Shown: positions 1-8,792 of the stretch, one piece after another | How positions within the stretch are numbered: the first letter of the stretch is position 1 | Layout of the letters: every line of letters begins with the position of its first letter | NCBI GenBank assembly: GCA_016709145.1 | Contig: JADJEK010000015.1 | Coordinates: 1 to 64,000, forward strand | Direction of reading: 5' to 3' | Length of the DNA stretch: 64,000 nt | Source: Planctomycetota bacterium | GTDB lineage: Bacteria; Planctomycetota; B15-G4; JADJEK01 | Made by a program: the position numbers and the translations under genes | The notes under the pieces: model-generated | Database searches by the model: none | Told to the model about the DNA's origin: nothing | The model's input: only the letters and a program-made list of their open reading frames with translations

Positions 1-1510
1 TGTCGTACGCGCGCAGACGGCTCGTGCCGTGGTAGGCGTAACCCGGCGCGTTCGGGACGTCGGGGGTGGGCTCCATCGTGGTCGGGAGCTTCGCCTCGTC
101 GAGGTCGTCACTCTCGCGACCGATCCTGCCGTCGAGCGTCCACACGTACTCGATGGCGCTGTGCGACATGTAGTAGCAGGGCACGCCCAAGTACTCGGCG
201 CGCGCGAACCGGACAGCCCAGTCGTCCTCGATCCGGAGGTCGTCTCCGTAACCCATGCTCGCGATCACGTCGTCGAATCCGATGCAGTTCGCCCGCATGT
301 CGTCCGCATCGACGACGTCCGGCGCGTCACTGTCCTTCATGTCGTTGATCGCGTCGCCGTTCAAACCGACACAGTTGCCGATGAAAACGAAGCGCGCACG
401 CGACTCGGTCGTCCGCTCGTACTTGCGCAGCAGCGTTGCGAGCAAGTCCGGCCTCGGATCGAGTAGTTCCTTCGGCCACCGCGGTACGAGCGGTTGACCG
501 TCGACAAACAGCGAGGTCGCGAACATGATCGCGCGCTTGCCGTCATTCCGCTGGACCAGCATCTGCCCACCGGCAGACTTCCCCGCCGGGTGGTCGTCGT
601 ACGGCGGAAACCGATCGACCGGTCCCAGCACCTGCACCAGGTCGCCGCTCTCCGGTTCCCCGAAGTGCGCGGCGAAGGGGTAGTCCATCGTCTCCAGTCG
701 GTCGAGCGCGGCGCGGACGATCGTCTTGAATGCCTGCTTGCGCGCTTCGCGGTCGGGGTCCTGCGACTCGTGGACCTTCGTCGACACGTCGGTCGTGTTC
801 TTCTTCAGGATCGTGTTCTTGATGACGTAGCCGCGATCTGGCCACTTGCCGCGGTAGCCGCGTTCGCGCCGGACGTACCGACGGAACCACTGGAGCGCCT
901 CACCGCGGTTCTTCCGCCCGAGACGGACGAACTTGTCGAGAGCCTGCTTGTCCGCCGGGAACCAGTAGTTCTTGTTGCGGATCCGGACGACCACCTCGTT
1001 ACCAGGGATCTTCGGGCTCACGGGGTCGCGGCGGAATCCACTCTTCACTCCAACTACCTTCAGCCACTTCGGGTTCTTCCCCCACGCCTCGGCCAGGCCG
1101 AGTAGTGCGGTCACGCCCGAGTGATCGTCCACTTCCGACCCATCGACGCACTCCTCCGTGAGGATGCGAAGGAACTCGAACGGGTGGGTCGGAGCCGCAG
1201 CGCGGGCGTCCACCCACGCACTCTCCGACATGAGCGCCCAGCCAGGGTCACCAGCGACCGCGTACGCGACATGGACGTGCTCTCCCTGTGGGCGCACGGA
1301 CAGCACGCGAAGCCAAGGGGCAGACGAACACGGAACGTCCCCTCCCGTCGATTCGACGAGAGGGGACGTCAGTGGGAGTTCGTTCTCGACGAGGAAGCGC
1401 ACGAGCGTCGGGTCCGACCCCTCGTACACTCCGTCGACCACCCGGTCGGACAGCGCTTCGCACACGGCCGCGACCGTCGGGGGAGCCGCCGGAGGCAGGC
1501 GGAAGCGCAT
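1..1510 (-). CDS. Large protein, 3' end beyond window, ART-like C-terminal start
   Basis: The frame is open from an ATG at 1510 (GGGAG nine bases upstream) to the window edge, 503 codons with no stop, so the C-terminus is missing. The N-terminal 300 residues match nothing I recognise. Near the edge the protein reads YHGTSRLRAY, which resembles the first strand of ADP-ribosyltransferase-like (ART) domains in phage polyvalent proteins; the same kind of start recurs in the 3078-aa protein at 18-27 kb. It is probably a virion-associated or injected effector. Transcription appears shared with the small genes at 1.5-4.9 kb upstream of it. Confidence 0.75.
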   Translation of the reverse strand, partial: MRFRLPPAAPPTVAAVCEALSDRVVDGVYEGSDPTLVRFLVENELPLTSPLVESTGGDVPCSSAPWLRVLSVRPQGEHVHVAYAVAGDPGWALMSESAWVDARAAAPTHPFEFLRILTEECVDGSEVDDHSGVTALLGLAEAWGKNPKWLKVVGVKSGFRRDPVSPKIPGNEVVVRIRNKNYWFPADKQALDKFVRLGRKNRGEALQWFRRYVRRERGYRGKWPDRGYVIKNTILKKNTTDVSTKVHESQDPDREARKQAFKTIVRAALDRLETMDYPFAAHFGEPESGDLVQVLGPVDRFPPYDDHPAGKSAGGQMLVQRNDGKRAIMFATSLFVDGQPLVPRWPKELLDPRPDLLATLLRKYERTTESRARFVFIGNCVGLNGDAINDMKDSDAPDVVDADDMRANCIGFDDVIASMGYGDDLRIEDDWAVRFARAEYLGVPCYYMSHSAIEYVWTLDGRIGRESDDLDEAKLPTTMEPTPDVPNAPGYAYHGTSRLRAYD

Positions 1511-1525
1511 GCTGGTAGCTCCCTG

Positions 1526-1963
1526 TCAGTAGGCGAACGGCGTCGCGACGCCGATGCGACCCTCGACCTTGAGGGTGCCGGTGCCACCCGCGGTGCCGAG
1601 CTTGGCTCGCACGCGCAGCTTCTGCACCGCCGGACTGAGCGGGTAGACGAACCACCGCTTGGTGTACACGACGTTCCCCGGGCTCGCGATCACCCAGCGG
1701 TAGTCCGACATGTGGCGGTAGGCGGTCTCGCCGGCGCGCAGCGATTCGACCACGGCCAGGAAGTTGGCGTCGCCCGCGTCGCCGTCGAACGTCAGTCCGA
1801 GGATGACCGCGCGCGGAGCCGTCGACTGCGGCGTGATCGGACCCGAGTTGTTGGAGTCCACGTAGCGGATCGGGATGACGATGCTGACGCCGGTGAACGC
1901 CGTGGTGAGCGTCGTGGCCGGCAGAAAGGTCGTCCAGGATTGGATGCCCGAGAGTGAGACCAT
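1526..1963 (-). CDS. Small virion-like protein, unknown
   Basis: 145 residues starting at an ATG preceded by AGAGGA. The composition is beta-rich (many Thr, Val and Gly; alternating hydrophobics such as KLRVRAKLGT), without membrane segments or Cys clusters. The gene sits 10 bp after the next beta-rich gene and just before the truncated large gene. This looks like a run of small structural or decoration proteins, but I do not recognise the family. Confidence 0.75.
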   Translation of the reverse strand: MVSLSGIQSWTTFLPATTLTTAFTGVSIVIPIRYVDSNNSGPITPQSTAPRAVILGLTFDGDAGDANFLAVVESLRAGETAYRHMSDYRWVIASPGNVVYTKRWFVYPLSPAVQKLRVRAKLGTAGGTGTLKVEGRIGVATPFAY

Positions 1964-1972
1964 GTTGTCCTC

Positions 1973-2362
1973 TTACTGGATGGAGACCGGGTGGGACGCG
2001 CCACCGAAGTGGACGGTCGCGGACACCGTCGCCGTCGTGGCGTCCGCATTGGCCTTCGCTCGGACGCGCACGTGCGTCTCCGAGTCCGCGAGGTTGATCG
2101 TCCGGTTCAGGTCCGTCAGACCCTCCGCGGCCGTCATCGTGAACTCCGAGTCGACGTAGAACGTCAACCCACCATCGGGGCTGACCGCGACTTCCCAGAC
2201 GATGCTGGTCGCGGTGCCGAACGTGTGGGAGAGATCGAGGCTGACGCGGGAGGCCCCGAACGTCTTGATCGTCGCGGACGCGCCCGCGACGTCGCCGTAC
2301 GCGTCACCGACGAGCGACGCCGAAATCACCTTCGTGGGTGAGCCATGACCTGGATTCGCCAT
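1973..2362 (-). CDS. Small beta-sandwich-like virion protein
   Basis: 129 residues starting MANPGHG. The ATG lies one base into the TAA of the upstream gene (TAATG), which decides the start. The sequence alternates hydrophobic and polar residues (HVRVRAKANA, VSATVHFGG), typical of an Ig-like or jelly-roll small virion protein. It shares the V-RVRAK pattern with the downstream neighbour, so the two may be distant paralogues. Function is inferred only from composition and context. Confidence 0.75.
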   Translation of the reverse strand: MANPGHGSPTKVISASLVGDAYGDVAGASATIKTFGASRVSLDLSHTFGTATSIVWEVAVSPDGGLTFYVDSEFTMTAAEGLTDLNRTINLADSETHVRVRAKANADATTATVSATVHFGGASHPVSIQ

Positions 2363-2745
2363 TATCGCACTCCCATGTTGGTCCACGCGTCATGGTTGAC
2401 GATCGTTGGACCGGGGACATCCGTGGGGTCGGCACGGTCTTCGGGGACGACCTGCAGATCGGGGATCACCCAGGTGCAGTTGCGGAGGTCGCAGTGGATG
2501 ACCCGGAAGTTCCACAGCAGATCCACCAGCCGCTCGCGCGTCCGGATCTCGGAGCGCCAGCCAATTCGGTAGAGCCAGAGACGCAGAGCGTCCGCGTCGG
2601 ACATCAGGTAGGTCGCGCCGTTGACGTCGATCGTGCACTCGTCGTCCCACGCCCGCCGGTAGAGCCGAAACTCGACCACGCCGGTGACCGGGGGGTGGGT
2701 CGCCGGGCGGATGAGTCGGCTGGCTGGGACGTGTTGGTGCTGCAC
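2362..2745 (-). CDS. Hypothetical protein, GTG start
   Basis: 127 residues. I chose the GTG at 2745 because GGGAGAGG lies seven bases upstream, while the longer open frame upstream has the codon pattern of a shadow. The sequence is mixed alpha/beta with many Trp (WLYRIGWRSE, LLWNFRVIH). The stop is separated by one base from the next start. It sits among putative head or tail small proteins; no family recognised. Confidence 0.7.
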   Translation of the reverse strand: MQHQHVPASRLIRPATHPPVTGVVEFRLYRRAWDDECTIDVNGATYLMSDADALRLWLYRIGWRSEIRTRERLVDLLWNFRVIHCDLRNCTWVIPDLQVVPEDRADPTDVPGPTIVNHDAWTNMGVR

Positions 2746-2747
2746 GA

Positions 2748-3173
2748 TCAGTCCTCTCCCAGCGCCTCGTCGAGCACGTCGTCGGGGGTGCGGCCGGCGA
2801 GCACCTGGTCGATCATGCGCGCGGGGCGCTCGGTCGAGAGGCCCTCGCTCCAGAGGCGACCCTGTCCGGGGTGTTCCTTCGGCGCGGTTTCCTCGTCGGG
2901 AGCTTCCCACCCGTCGTCTTCGTTGCTGCTCGCGCCGTCACCCCAGGGCTCGGTGATGGTGTTGCCGCACGAGGTGCAGACGTCGCCGTGCTCGCTGCCT
3001 TCGTCACTGGCGAACTGGGGGTTCGGCCCCGAGCCCGAGCAGTTGGACGCGCACGCGCCGTTCGCATCGGTCTTGCCGCACGTGCAGCCGGTCTCTTTCG
3101 CGTCGGGCACGCAATCGGGGCAGTACATGTCCCCGTTGTACCCGTAGCCCACGATGTCCCATGCCTTAGCCAT
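2748..3173 (-). CDS. Cys-rich zinc-binding-like protein
   Basis: 141 residues. The N-terminal half has several paired cysteines: CPDC near residue 18, then CTC, CGK, CAS and CTSCG, suggesting two zinc ribbons. The C-terminal half is acidic and ends with a short helix (MIDQVLAGRTPDDVL). It is probably a small metal-binding structural or nucleic-acid-binding protein. It lies directly upstream of the GTG-started gene with only 2 bp between them. Confidence 0.75.
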   Translation of the reverse strand: MAKAWDIVGYGYNGDMYCPDCVPDAKETGCTCGKTDANGACASNCSGSGPNPQFASDEGSEHGDVCTSCGNTITEPWGDGASSNEDDGWEAPDEETAPKEHPGQGRLWSEGLSTERPARMIDQVLAGRTPDDVLDEALGED

Positions 3174-3181
3174 CGGTCACC

Positions 3182-3481
3182 TCACCGGTTGCGCAGGTAG
3201 ATCGTGTCGCCGGCACCGACGCCGTTGCGCGTCCACGACAGATGGTTGTCGAGGTCCTTGTCGGCCGCGCCGCTCACGTCGGTGTCGATCGACACCTTCG
3301 CGCGCGGGAGACCGATCTTGGTGTTCGGCGTCGTGTACGCGAAGGTCTTGAGACCCACCGCGGACATCAGCGCGTCCAGGTAGTCGCCGACCTGTCGATC
3401 GGACTCCACCTGGAAGGTCGTGGACGTGACGGTCGCGCCCGTGAGACCCGAAGCGACGACGAACAAGCCAATGGCGGCCAT
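3182..3481 (-). CDS. Small virion-like protein, unknown
   Basis: 99 residues from ATG 3481. The first 20 residues (MAAIGLFVVASGLTGATVTS) are hydrophobic but look like a beta-strand pair rather than a clear signal peptide. The rest is beta-rich with a lysine/aspartate patch, consistent with a small structural protein like its neighbours. Confidence 0.7.
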   Translation of the reverse strand: MAAIGLFVVASGLTGATVTSTTFQVESDRQVGDYLDALMSAVGLKTFAYTTPNTKIGLPRAKVSIDTDVSGAADKDLDNHLSWTRNGVGAGDTIYLRNR

Positions 3482-3561
3482 GCGGTACCCCGTGTAGGAG
3501 GAACGCCCACACCCGTGTGTGTGCGACCACGAAGGCCGCACACACGAGCGCGGAGACGACG

Positions 3562-3831
3562 TCAGGACGCCGACGCTTCGGCGGTGCGACCCGGCGCGAC
3601 GATGACGCCGAACGCCTTGTCCGACAGGTTCGCCAGCGCGGTCTTGTCGACCTCGATGACGACCCAGAACTTGCCGGCACCGACGGCCGCCAGGTCCTTC
3701 GCCGCGTCGGCGAGGAAGACCTTGGGCGATCCCGGTTCCGTCGAGTTCGCGGACAGCGCCTTGTAGACCGCGCGCGTCTGCAGCGCGGTTCGCACGTCGG
3801 CGAGGACTTCGTTGGGGGTCAGGTTGACCAT
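3562..3831 (-). CDS. Hypothetical small protein
   Basis: 89 residues beginning MVNLTPNEVLADV. A helical N-terminus is followed by a predicted beta segment (FWVVIEVDKTAL). About 80 bp separate it from the next gene downstream. No family recognised; its place in the small virion-gene run suggests a head or tail completion role, as inference. Confidence 0.7.
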   Translation of the reverse strand: MVNLTPNEVLADVRTALQTRAVYKALSANSTEPGSPKVFLADAAKDLAAVGAGKFWVVIEVDKTALANLSDKAFGVIVAPGRTAEASAS

Positions 3832-3887
3832 GGCTCTACTCCTGTGAGGTTGTGCTCACTGTAACTCGCGGACGCCGATGCCCCAAC

Positions 3888-4289
3888 TCACGAGAGGCCG
3901 ACCGGCATCAGTTCCTTGACGTAGTTGATCGTCGCCCACGCGGTCGTCGACGCGGAGAGTGCGGTCGAGTCGATCTCGACCGTGAACGACTGGTTCTCTG
4001 CGAGCGGGAAGCCGTCGTCGGGCAGCGGGTTGGGGGGAGCGGCGGCAGCACGGACGGCGACGACGTACTTCAACGACCCCGAACCACCAGGCTTGATCCC
4101 GATGGTGCGCTGCGCTGTCGTATCGCTGAGTGCCACCAGCTTCATCAGCCGCCAGCGGTAACCCGCACCGGGAGCCGCAACCGTGAAGAACACCGCCGAG
4201 CCCGCGCCCTGCGCGACAGAGCCCGACTGCGTCTCTTCTTTTCGACGCTGCGGGTTGATCTGGAGTTGAGGGCCGACGTTCGGAGGCAA
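3888..4289 (-). CDS. Virion-associated beta-rich protein, TTG start
   Basis: 133 residues. The start appears to be TTG (MPPNVGPQ), since no ATG occurs in frame and the upstream stop is three bases away. The segment AAPGAGYRWRLMKLVALS, followed by a strand-rich region ending TINYVKE, resembles small proteins often found beside phage head genes. That resemblance is from memory of the pattern, not a search. Confidence 0.7.
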   Translation of the reverse strand: MPPNVGPQLQINPQRRKEETQSGSVAQGAGSAVFFTVAAPGAGYRWRLMKLVALSDTTAQRTIGIKPGGSGSLKYVVAVRAAAAPPNPLPDDGFPLAENQSFTVEIDSTALSASTTAWATINYVKELMPVGLS

Positions 4290-4292
4290 GGA

Positions 4293-4850
4293 TCAGCCCC
4301 CGTGCGCTGCCGCGGCGGTGGCACCGCCCGACAGGCTGGACTTGAGGCGCAGGTACGCCGAGTCCGCGTCGATCTGTTCCTTCTTCGCGGCCTCGTCGAG
4401 CTTCGCGAGCGCCGGGTCGTCCGGGCTGACGCCGACGGTGCGGTTCTTCATCTCCTCGTAGCGACGGTCCGCTTCTTCCTGCGAGATCGTCGCCACGGGG
4501 GCGCTTTCCGTCATCGACTTGCGACCGGTGATGCGGCGCGCGATCTCCGCCAGGTCGTTCCCGCGCGCGGTGGCCGCCGGGCGCGATTCGGTGAGCTTCG
4601 GATCCTCACCGTGGAACTCCAGCTTCTCCGCGAGCGCACGCGGGAGCGTCATCTTGCGACCGCTCGGGACGTGCACGCTGCCCATGCGGAGACCGTTCAG
4701 GGACTCCAGCAGGAACGAGCCATCCGCGCGGCGTTCGAGCACGCGGACGCGCGGGGCGTTCTTCGGCGGCGCGGCCCCCTCGGCGAGCCGTCCCGCCGGG
4801 AAGAGCGTGAAGTTCGCACCGACCTGGACCTTGTCGAGTTGGACGCGCAT
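4293..4850 (-). CDS. Hypothetical protein, possible assembly factor
   Basis: 185 residues from an ATG just downstream of GAGG. A longer GTG-started frame exists to 4922, but its extra codons overlap the likely leader. The N-terminal 100 residues are beta-rich; the C-terminal 80 are charged, helical and Ala-rich (EEADRRYEEMKNR). That layout suits a scaffold or adaptor protein. No family recognised. Confidence 0.65.
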   Translation of the reverse strand: MRVQLDKVQVGANFTLFPAGRLAEGAAPPKNAPRVRVLERRADGSFLLESLNGLRMGSVHVPSGRKMTLPRALAEKLEFHGEDPKLTESRPAATARGNDLAEIARRITGRKSMTESAPVATISQEEADRRYEEMKNRTVGVSPDDPALAKLDEAAKKEQIDADSAYLRLKSSLSGGATAAAAHGG

Positions 4851-4929
4851 AGGAGCCCTCGTGGTAGGGAGAACGATCAGGACGCGCCAGATCGTACCGC
4901 CACGAGGGCTCCGGACGAACACTCGACCC

Positions 4930-5361
4930 CTAGTCGATGACCCAGATGGTGAGCCCGTGCTCGTCCACCAACTCGGGGGTGAGACTGTCGAGGGACGAAT
5001 AGTTCAGGTCGAAGGACGCGATCGCGGACTTGAGCGCCGGATTCGACGGCACACCGGACGACCGGTACTCGAACCCTTCGGGGAGTTCCACGGGGGCGTC
5101 GCCCGCAGCACCACCCCGCGCGGCTTCGACGTCCGCCCACGTCGCGTCGTCCATGATCTCGTCGACGACGCACGTGTACGCGTCCTCGTACGTGCGTGCG
5201 CGCACCACACCCAGGACACCGAAGGACTCGCGGTACACCCACAAGGGGCCGAACCCGTCGTCCCACAGGCGGGTGGGCGTTCCTTTGACGCACACCTCGA
5301 CCACTCGGTGGTCGTCCGTCAACTCCGACAGCTTGATCTCGTACGCGTGTTCGGGCCGCAT
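4930..5361 (-). CDS. Hypothetical phage protein under its own promoter
   Basis: 143 residues from ATG 5361, preceded by GGAGG. A class-1 promoter variant ends about 25 bp upstream, and a strong hairpin lies immediately upstream of that, so this gene probably heads the transcript running left through the virion-like genes. The protein is acidic with several Trp residues; no motif recognised. Confidence 0.75.
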   Translation of the reverse strand: MRPEHAYEIKLSELTDDHRVVEVCVKGTPTRLWDDGFGPLWVYRESFGVLGVVRARTYEDAYTCVVDEIMDDATWADVEAARGGAAGDAPVELPEGFEYRSSGVPSNPALKSAIASFDLNYSSLDSLTPELVDEHGLTIWVID

Positions 5362-5384
5362 GCGGCACCTCCATTTCGTTCCCG

Positions 5385-5422
5385 AGGCTACCCGCTCGCG
5401 TAGTTGCGTCCACTACAAAATA
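5385..5422 (-). promoter_or_regulatory. Class-1 phage promoter (variant)
   Basis: On the minus strand: TTTTGTAGTGG, 18 bp, GTAGCCT. The spacing is identical to the other class-1 promoters. Unlike most, no GATGGG hairpin follows; the RBS comes about 20 bp later. Confidence 0.6.
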
Positions 5423-5425
5423 CGA

Positions 5426-5456
5426 AACCCGCGCGGCTGGAGGAACCACGCGGGTT
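5426..5456 (-). terminator. Rho-independent-like terminator
   Basis: An 8-bp perfect inverted repeat (AACCCGCG / CGCGGGTT) with a 15-nt loop, followed on the minus strand by TTTCGTATTTT. It sits between the end of the 687-aa gene and the promoter of the next unit. Confidence 0.6.
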
Positions 5457-5502
5457 CCGGTTCCCATCTCGACCTGCAGAGCAGGTTGACGAGTAGGAGT
5501 CG

Positions 5503-7566
5503 TCAGACGCCGGGTTTCCCACCCGCTTTCTTGCCGGCGGTCTGCGTGGCCGACAACGCGTCGTAGATGTCCTGTGCGGTGCCATCTTCGGGTCCGTTTT
5601 CGCTATTGCCGGGTCGGTAGTGGAGAACCCCGAGAACGCTGTAGAGTTGGTGCCACTGCCCACCGTGCCAGTCGGAGGCGTACCAGTACAACGCCTGCGC
5701 CAGGTCGAACGCGGTCGCCTCGTCTTCGTACATGTCGGCATGTTGGAGCACACCCTCGATCGCACTGAGTTCCTGCGGGATCAGGAACTCACTGACGCGG
5801 TCGAGCACGCGCTGCGTTTCCGGGCCGTACTCGCGTGACTCTTTCACCTGCTTGCCCTTCGGGGGCGTGATCGCCTCGTTGTGTTGGGACTTCCCCGGCT
5901 CGTCCTTCTCGTTCTGCTCGATTTCCTTCGTCAGTTCGTCCTCGGCCTGTTCGAGTCCAAACGTACCCGCCGTGCCGTAAGGCCCGGGTCCCGGCTCGCG
6001 CAGCATCTTGCGCACGCGTTCGCGTTCACGGTGCAGCGAGATGTCGCGACGACGGCGGCGCATGGCCGCACGGTGCTCCTCGGGGTTGTACGCCTCCCAC
6101 TTGTCGTCGTCGTCGTCTTCCCCCTCCGGCTCTCCGCGTTCGCTCGACGGGGTGCGCGTCATGTACGTCGAGGGGTCGCCCTGCTTGACTCCGATGTAGT
6201 CGAGGTACTTGAAGACGCTGCGCGCGACTTCCTGGTTGGTGTTCCCCTTGAAGAACCCGTCCGTGAACATCTCGTTGACGTCCTCGTCCCACCACTCACC
6301 CATCTCCCGGCCTTCCGGGTCGTAGGCGATGATGCTCGCGCGGTCGCGCTCGAACCAGAAGTCCACGCGGGATCCGTCGTTGAACTTCGCTTCGCCGCTG
6401 CGGAGCAGGAACGATTCGTTCTTCGGCTTCGCCGCGCCCTTCGCGGGCGTGGGCTCGTCGGGCTGTTGCGAGAACTCCATGCCGCAGTTCCGGCACGAGT
6501 AGTGGGTGCGGCGACCGAGCGAACCGAGGACACCACCGGGACCACCGCAGGTGGGGCACTCGGGGGGCATGTCCATGTCGGAATCATCGTCGTCGAACGA
6601 CTCGTTCTTCGGCTTCGCCGCCAACTTGTCCTTCCCGGGCTTTGCCGCCGGGGCCTTCTTGCCGTAGCGGTTGCCGGACGCGTATTCCTGCGACCAGTAC
6701 TGCGCGAGGTAGCGCGCCACTTGGTCTCGTACGGCCGGCGAGAACACGTTGTCGACGTGGGTCCCGCTGCCGCTGTACTGCGCCATGTACGCGCGAGCAC
6801 CGCGATCGACGATCGAGCGCAAGAGGGACACGGCCGTCTGCTCGTTGTAGGTTCCACGCTCTCGCTTGCGCTCGAACGCGGCGAACAAGCGCTCGACTTC
6901 CGGCCACAGCTTCGCGTCATTGTCGATGTAGAGGGCGAGTTCCGACCCCTCGGTCGAATCGGCCGGTACCGTCGTGTTCGAGGTCGGCCGCGTGCTGCCG
7001 AAGCCCGCGGCTTCGAGGATCGCGCAGACGGATTCTCCGGTGCACTCGACGATCACCCCACCGGTGACCGAGGTGCCGACACGGAGGCCCGAGCGGGCGC
7101 TACCGCCATGGCGGTAGATGTCCCACTTGTCCGTCCGGGTGGCGTGGTCGAACGGGAGCACCCGCTCGTCCAGCTTGGCCCGGAGCGCCCGCGCGGCGGG
7201 TGCGTCGAGTTGGAGGCGGAAGCGGTACGGCGAACCCAGCACGTTCGAGGGCGTGAAAGCGGGGGACATGCGAGACTCCATACGAAGATCCTCCAGACCG
7301 ATCAGCGGTCGGAGGTTGAACTCGTCGATGAGGCGTTCGGCCGCGACCGCGTTGGCCCCGCGGTAAGACACACCAGCAGGGAGCGGAATCTTCTCTCGTT
7401 CGTTCCCGAGAGAGAACGCACGCAGCGCCGCCAGCGCAGCGTCCGTGAGCGCGGACGGCCCCGGCGGCTGGTGGTTGCGGCGGATCAGCCATTCGACCGC
7501 GCGTCGCACGGTCGCTCGACCAGCCCGGACCTCATTCGCTAGCGCGTACGCGGACCCGAATCCCAA
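5503..7566 (-). CDS. 687-aa protein with central zinc ribbon and repeated linker
   Basis: TTG start at 7566 with GGAGG upstream. Residues 1-310 are alpha/beta with no recognised fold. A linker containing AKPKNESF precedes a zinc ribbon (CPTC then CRNC, about residues 335-360), and the same AKPKNESF string recurs about 60 residues later, before a domain rich in Trp and Phe. The C-terminal part is strongly charged with a coiled-coil-like stretch (HRERERVRKML). Repeated linkers of this kind suggest a mosaic or processed virion protein. Its transcript ends at the hairpin at 5426-5456. Function unknown. Confidence 0.75.
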   Translation of the reverse strand: MGFGSAYALANEVRAGRATVRRAVEWLIRRNHQPPGPSALTDAALAALRAFSLGNEREKIPLPAGVSYRGANAVAAERLIDEFNLRPLIGLEDLRMESRMSPAFTPSNVLGSPYRFRLQLDAPAARALRAKLDERVLPFDHATRTDKWDIYRHGGSARSGLRVGTSVTGGVIVECTGESVCAILEAAGFGSTRPTSNTTVPADSTEGSELALYIDNDAKLWPEVERLFAAFERKRERGTYNEQTAVSLLRSIVDRGARAYMAQYSGSGTHVDNVFSPAVRDQVARYLAQYWSQEYASGNRYGKKAPAAKPGKDKLAAKPKNESFDDDDSDMDMPPECPTCGGPGGVLGSLGRRTHYSCRNCGMEFSQQPDEPTPAKGAAKPKNESFLLRSGEAKFNDGSRVDFWFERDRASIIAYDPEGREMGEWWDEDVNEMFTDGFFKGNTNQEVARSVFKYLDYIGVKQGDPSTYMTRTPSSERGEPEGEDDDDDKWEAYNPEEHRAAMRRRRRDISLHRERERVRKMLREPGPGPYGTAGTFGLEQAEDELTKEIEQNEKDEPGKSQHNEAITPPKGKQVKESREYGPETQRVLDRVSEFLIPQELSAIEGVLQHADMYEDEATAFDLAQALYWYASDWHGGQWHQLYSVLGVLHYRPGNSENGPEDGTAQDIYDALSATQTAGKKAGGKPGV

Positions 7567-7625
7567 GCAGGGACCTCCAGCCGAGGACGCCCACGGCTGG
7601 CGCTTAGGTTACAGCCCGAAAGCGC

Positions 7626-7665
7626 GAACGCGAACGGACGACCCAAAGGGTGCCCGCTCGCGTTC
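7626..7665. terminator. Long hairpin between genes
   Basis: An imperfect inverted repeat of about 18 bp (GAACGCGAACGG... with GCTCGCGTTC) around an AAA loop, between the gene ending at 7686 and the start of the 687-aa gene. It is a probable terminator without a clean U tract. Confidence 0.5.
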
Positions 7666-7685
7666 ACTCGGCCGCACGACCAGCG

Positions 7686-8033
7686 TTAGAAGCTGTAGTC
7701 GTGGTACGCCTCGCGCTTGCCGAAGCGCACCCCGGTGCCTTCCTTCTCGATCCGCCACGCCCCGTCCCGCCGACGCGTGACGATCTTCGTCATCCCCTTC
7801 GGGTTCGGCTCGTAGCGGTAGGACTGCGACTCACTCATGCCGTTGTCGTCGGTGCGGATCGCGGTGTCGTACTGGATCACGACGCGCGAGGGCGACCTGA
7901 CTTCGATGACCGTCGCCGCGTAACGATCCGACCACGCGCACACCGTCGCACCCATGCCGACGGTCGGCGTCGGCGACTGGACGTTTTCCAAGATGCGGTT
8001 GGTGGCCGATCCGTACCAAACTTTGCGAGCCAT
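7686..8033 (-). CDS. Conserved-type phage hypothetical (MARKVWYG)
   Basis: 115 residues. The start at 8033 is fixed by GGAGACGACA upstream and the class-1 promoter before it. Features are GATVCAWSDRYAATVIEV early, then SQSYRYEPNPKG, and an aromatic C-terminus. The pattern is one I associate with small conserved proteins in many tailed phages, of unknown role. It is the first gene after promoter plus hairpin. Confidence 0.8.
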   Translation of the reverse strand: MARKVWYGSATNRILENVQSPTPTVGMGATVCAWSDRYAATVIEVRSPSRVVIQYDTAIRTDDNGMSESQSYRYEPNPKGMTKIVTRRRDGAWRIEKEGTGVRFGKREAYHDYSF

Positions 8034-8120
8034 TGTCGTCTCCGATGACTTTCTGTCGGCCCCATCGCCGACGCACGCGAAGGATAGAGCGTCCGTAGCC
8101 ACGATCTACTACAAAATCAT
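8034..8120 (-). promoter_or_regulatory. Class-1 promoter with 5'-UTR hairpin
   Basis: Minus strand: TTTTGTAGTAG, 18 bp, CTATCCTTCGCG, then a hairpin at 8072-8055 (GTCGGC-GATGGG-GCCGAC, perfect 6-bp stem), then the RBS and ATG at 8033. Compared with the commonest copy (GTCGGT/ACCGAC), both stem positions changed together. Confidence 0.8.
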
Positions 8121-8126
8121 TTTGTT

Positions 8127-8792
8127 CTAGCTCGCCAAGGTGGCCGAGCGCAGGGGCGCGAACAGCTTGGCGGCGGCCTCCCAGAGCAAGCACTCCTGGC
8201 GGAGCCATTCGCATTCACCCTCGTCTGCGACGAACCGAGCATTGCACCACCCGCACGCGAACACGGTGACCGGAGCACCGTCCTGGTAGCGCTCGCCCAC
8301 GATGTTGACGGGGACTCGATCCGGGATCGGGGAGGACTGCAGGGAGAAGTCCTCACGGCACGGGCAGGGGACGGAAACGTTCACGTTGCACGCCCCGTCA
8401 GCGGGGGCCAACGAGAACCAGCGAGCCTCGTGGGTGACCACCCGGCGGGCGAGAGCGAGAGGCACGGTGAAGCTCCACGTTGCTTCCCGGTCTCGGGCGC
8501 GGATCGCGTCGACCGTGGTCTCGTAGCACACGTCCGCGTGCAGTGGCGTTCCGTGCTCGTGCCCGGCCTCGTGGCAGCGGCAACCGCTGTACGCGTGGGT
8601 GTCGAGCAGAGGAAAGCGGAACAGCACGGACGGCTCACGAAGGGCGGCTTGGAAGTTCGCGCCGTTGCCGGCGTCCCGGATCGCCAAGCGCTCGGCCTCT
8701 CGACGTGTCACGAGCCGCCAGTCAGTGCACGTGCCGACCTTGCAGACGGTCTTGATCGTCCGAGCTTTGCGGATTGTGTGGTACTCACCCAT
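8127..8792 (-). CDS. Hypothetical His/Cys-rich protein
   Basis: 221 residues from ATG 8792, overlapping the upstream gene by 8 nt. Cys and His clusters occur in the middle (SGCRCHEAGHEHG, about residue 70) and later (CPCRE, CGWCNARF), suggesting metal binding. The C-terminus is helical and Trp-rich. It is the second gene of a two-gene unit driven by the promoter near 9146. No family recognised. Confidence 0.75.
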   Translation of the reverse strand: MGEYHTIRKARTIKTVCKVGTCTDWRLVTRREAERLAIRDAGNGANFQAALREPSVLFRFPLLDTHAYSGCRCHEAGHEHGTPLHADVCYETTVDAIRARDREATWSFTVPLALARRVVTHEARWFSLAPADGACNVNVSVPCPCREDFSLQSSPIPDRVPVNIVGERYQDGAPVTVFACGWCNARFVADEGECEWLRQECLLWEAAAKLFAPLRSATLAS

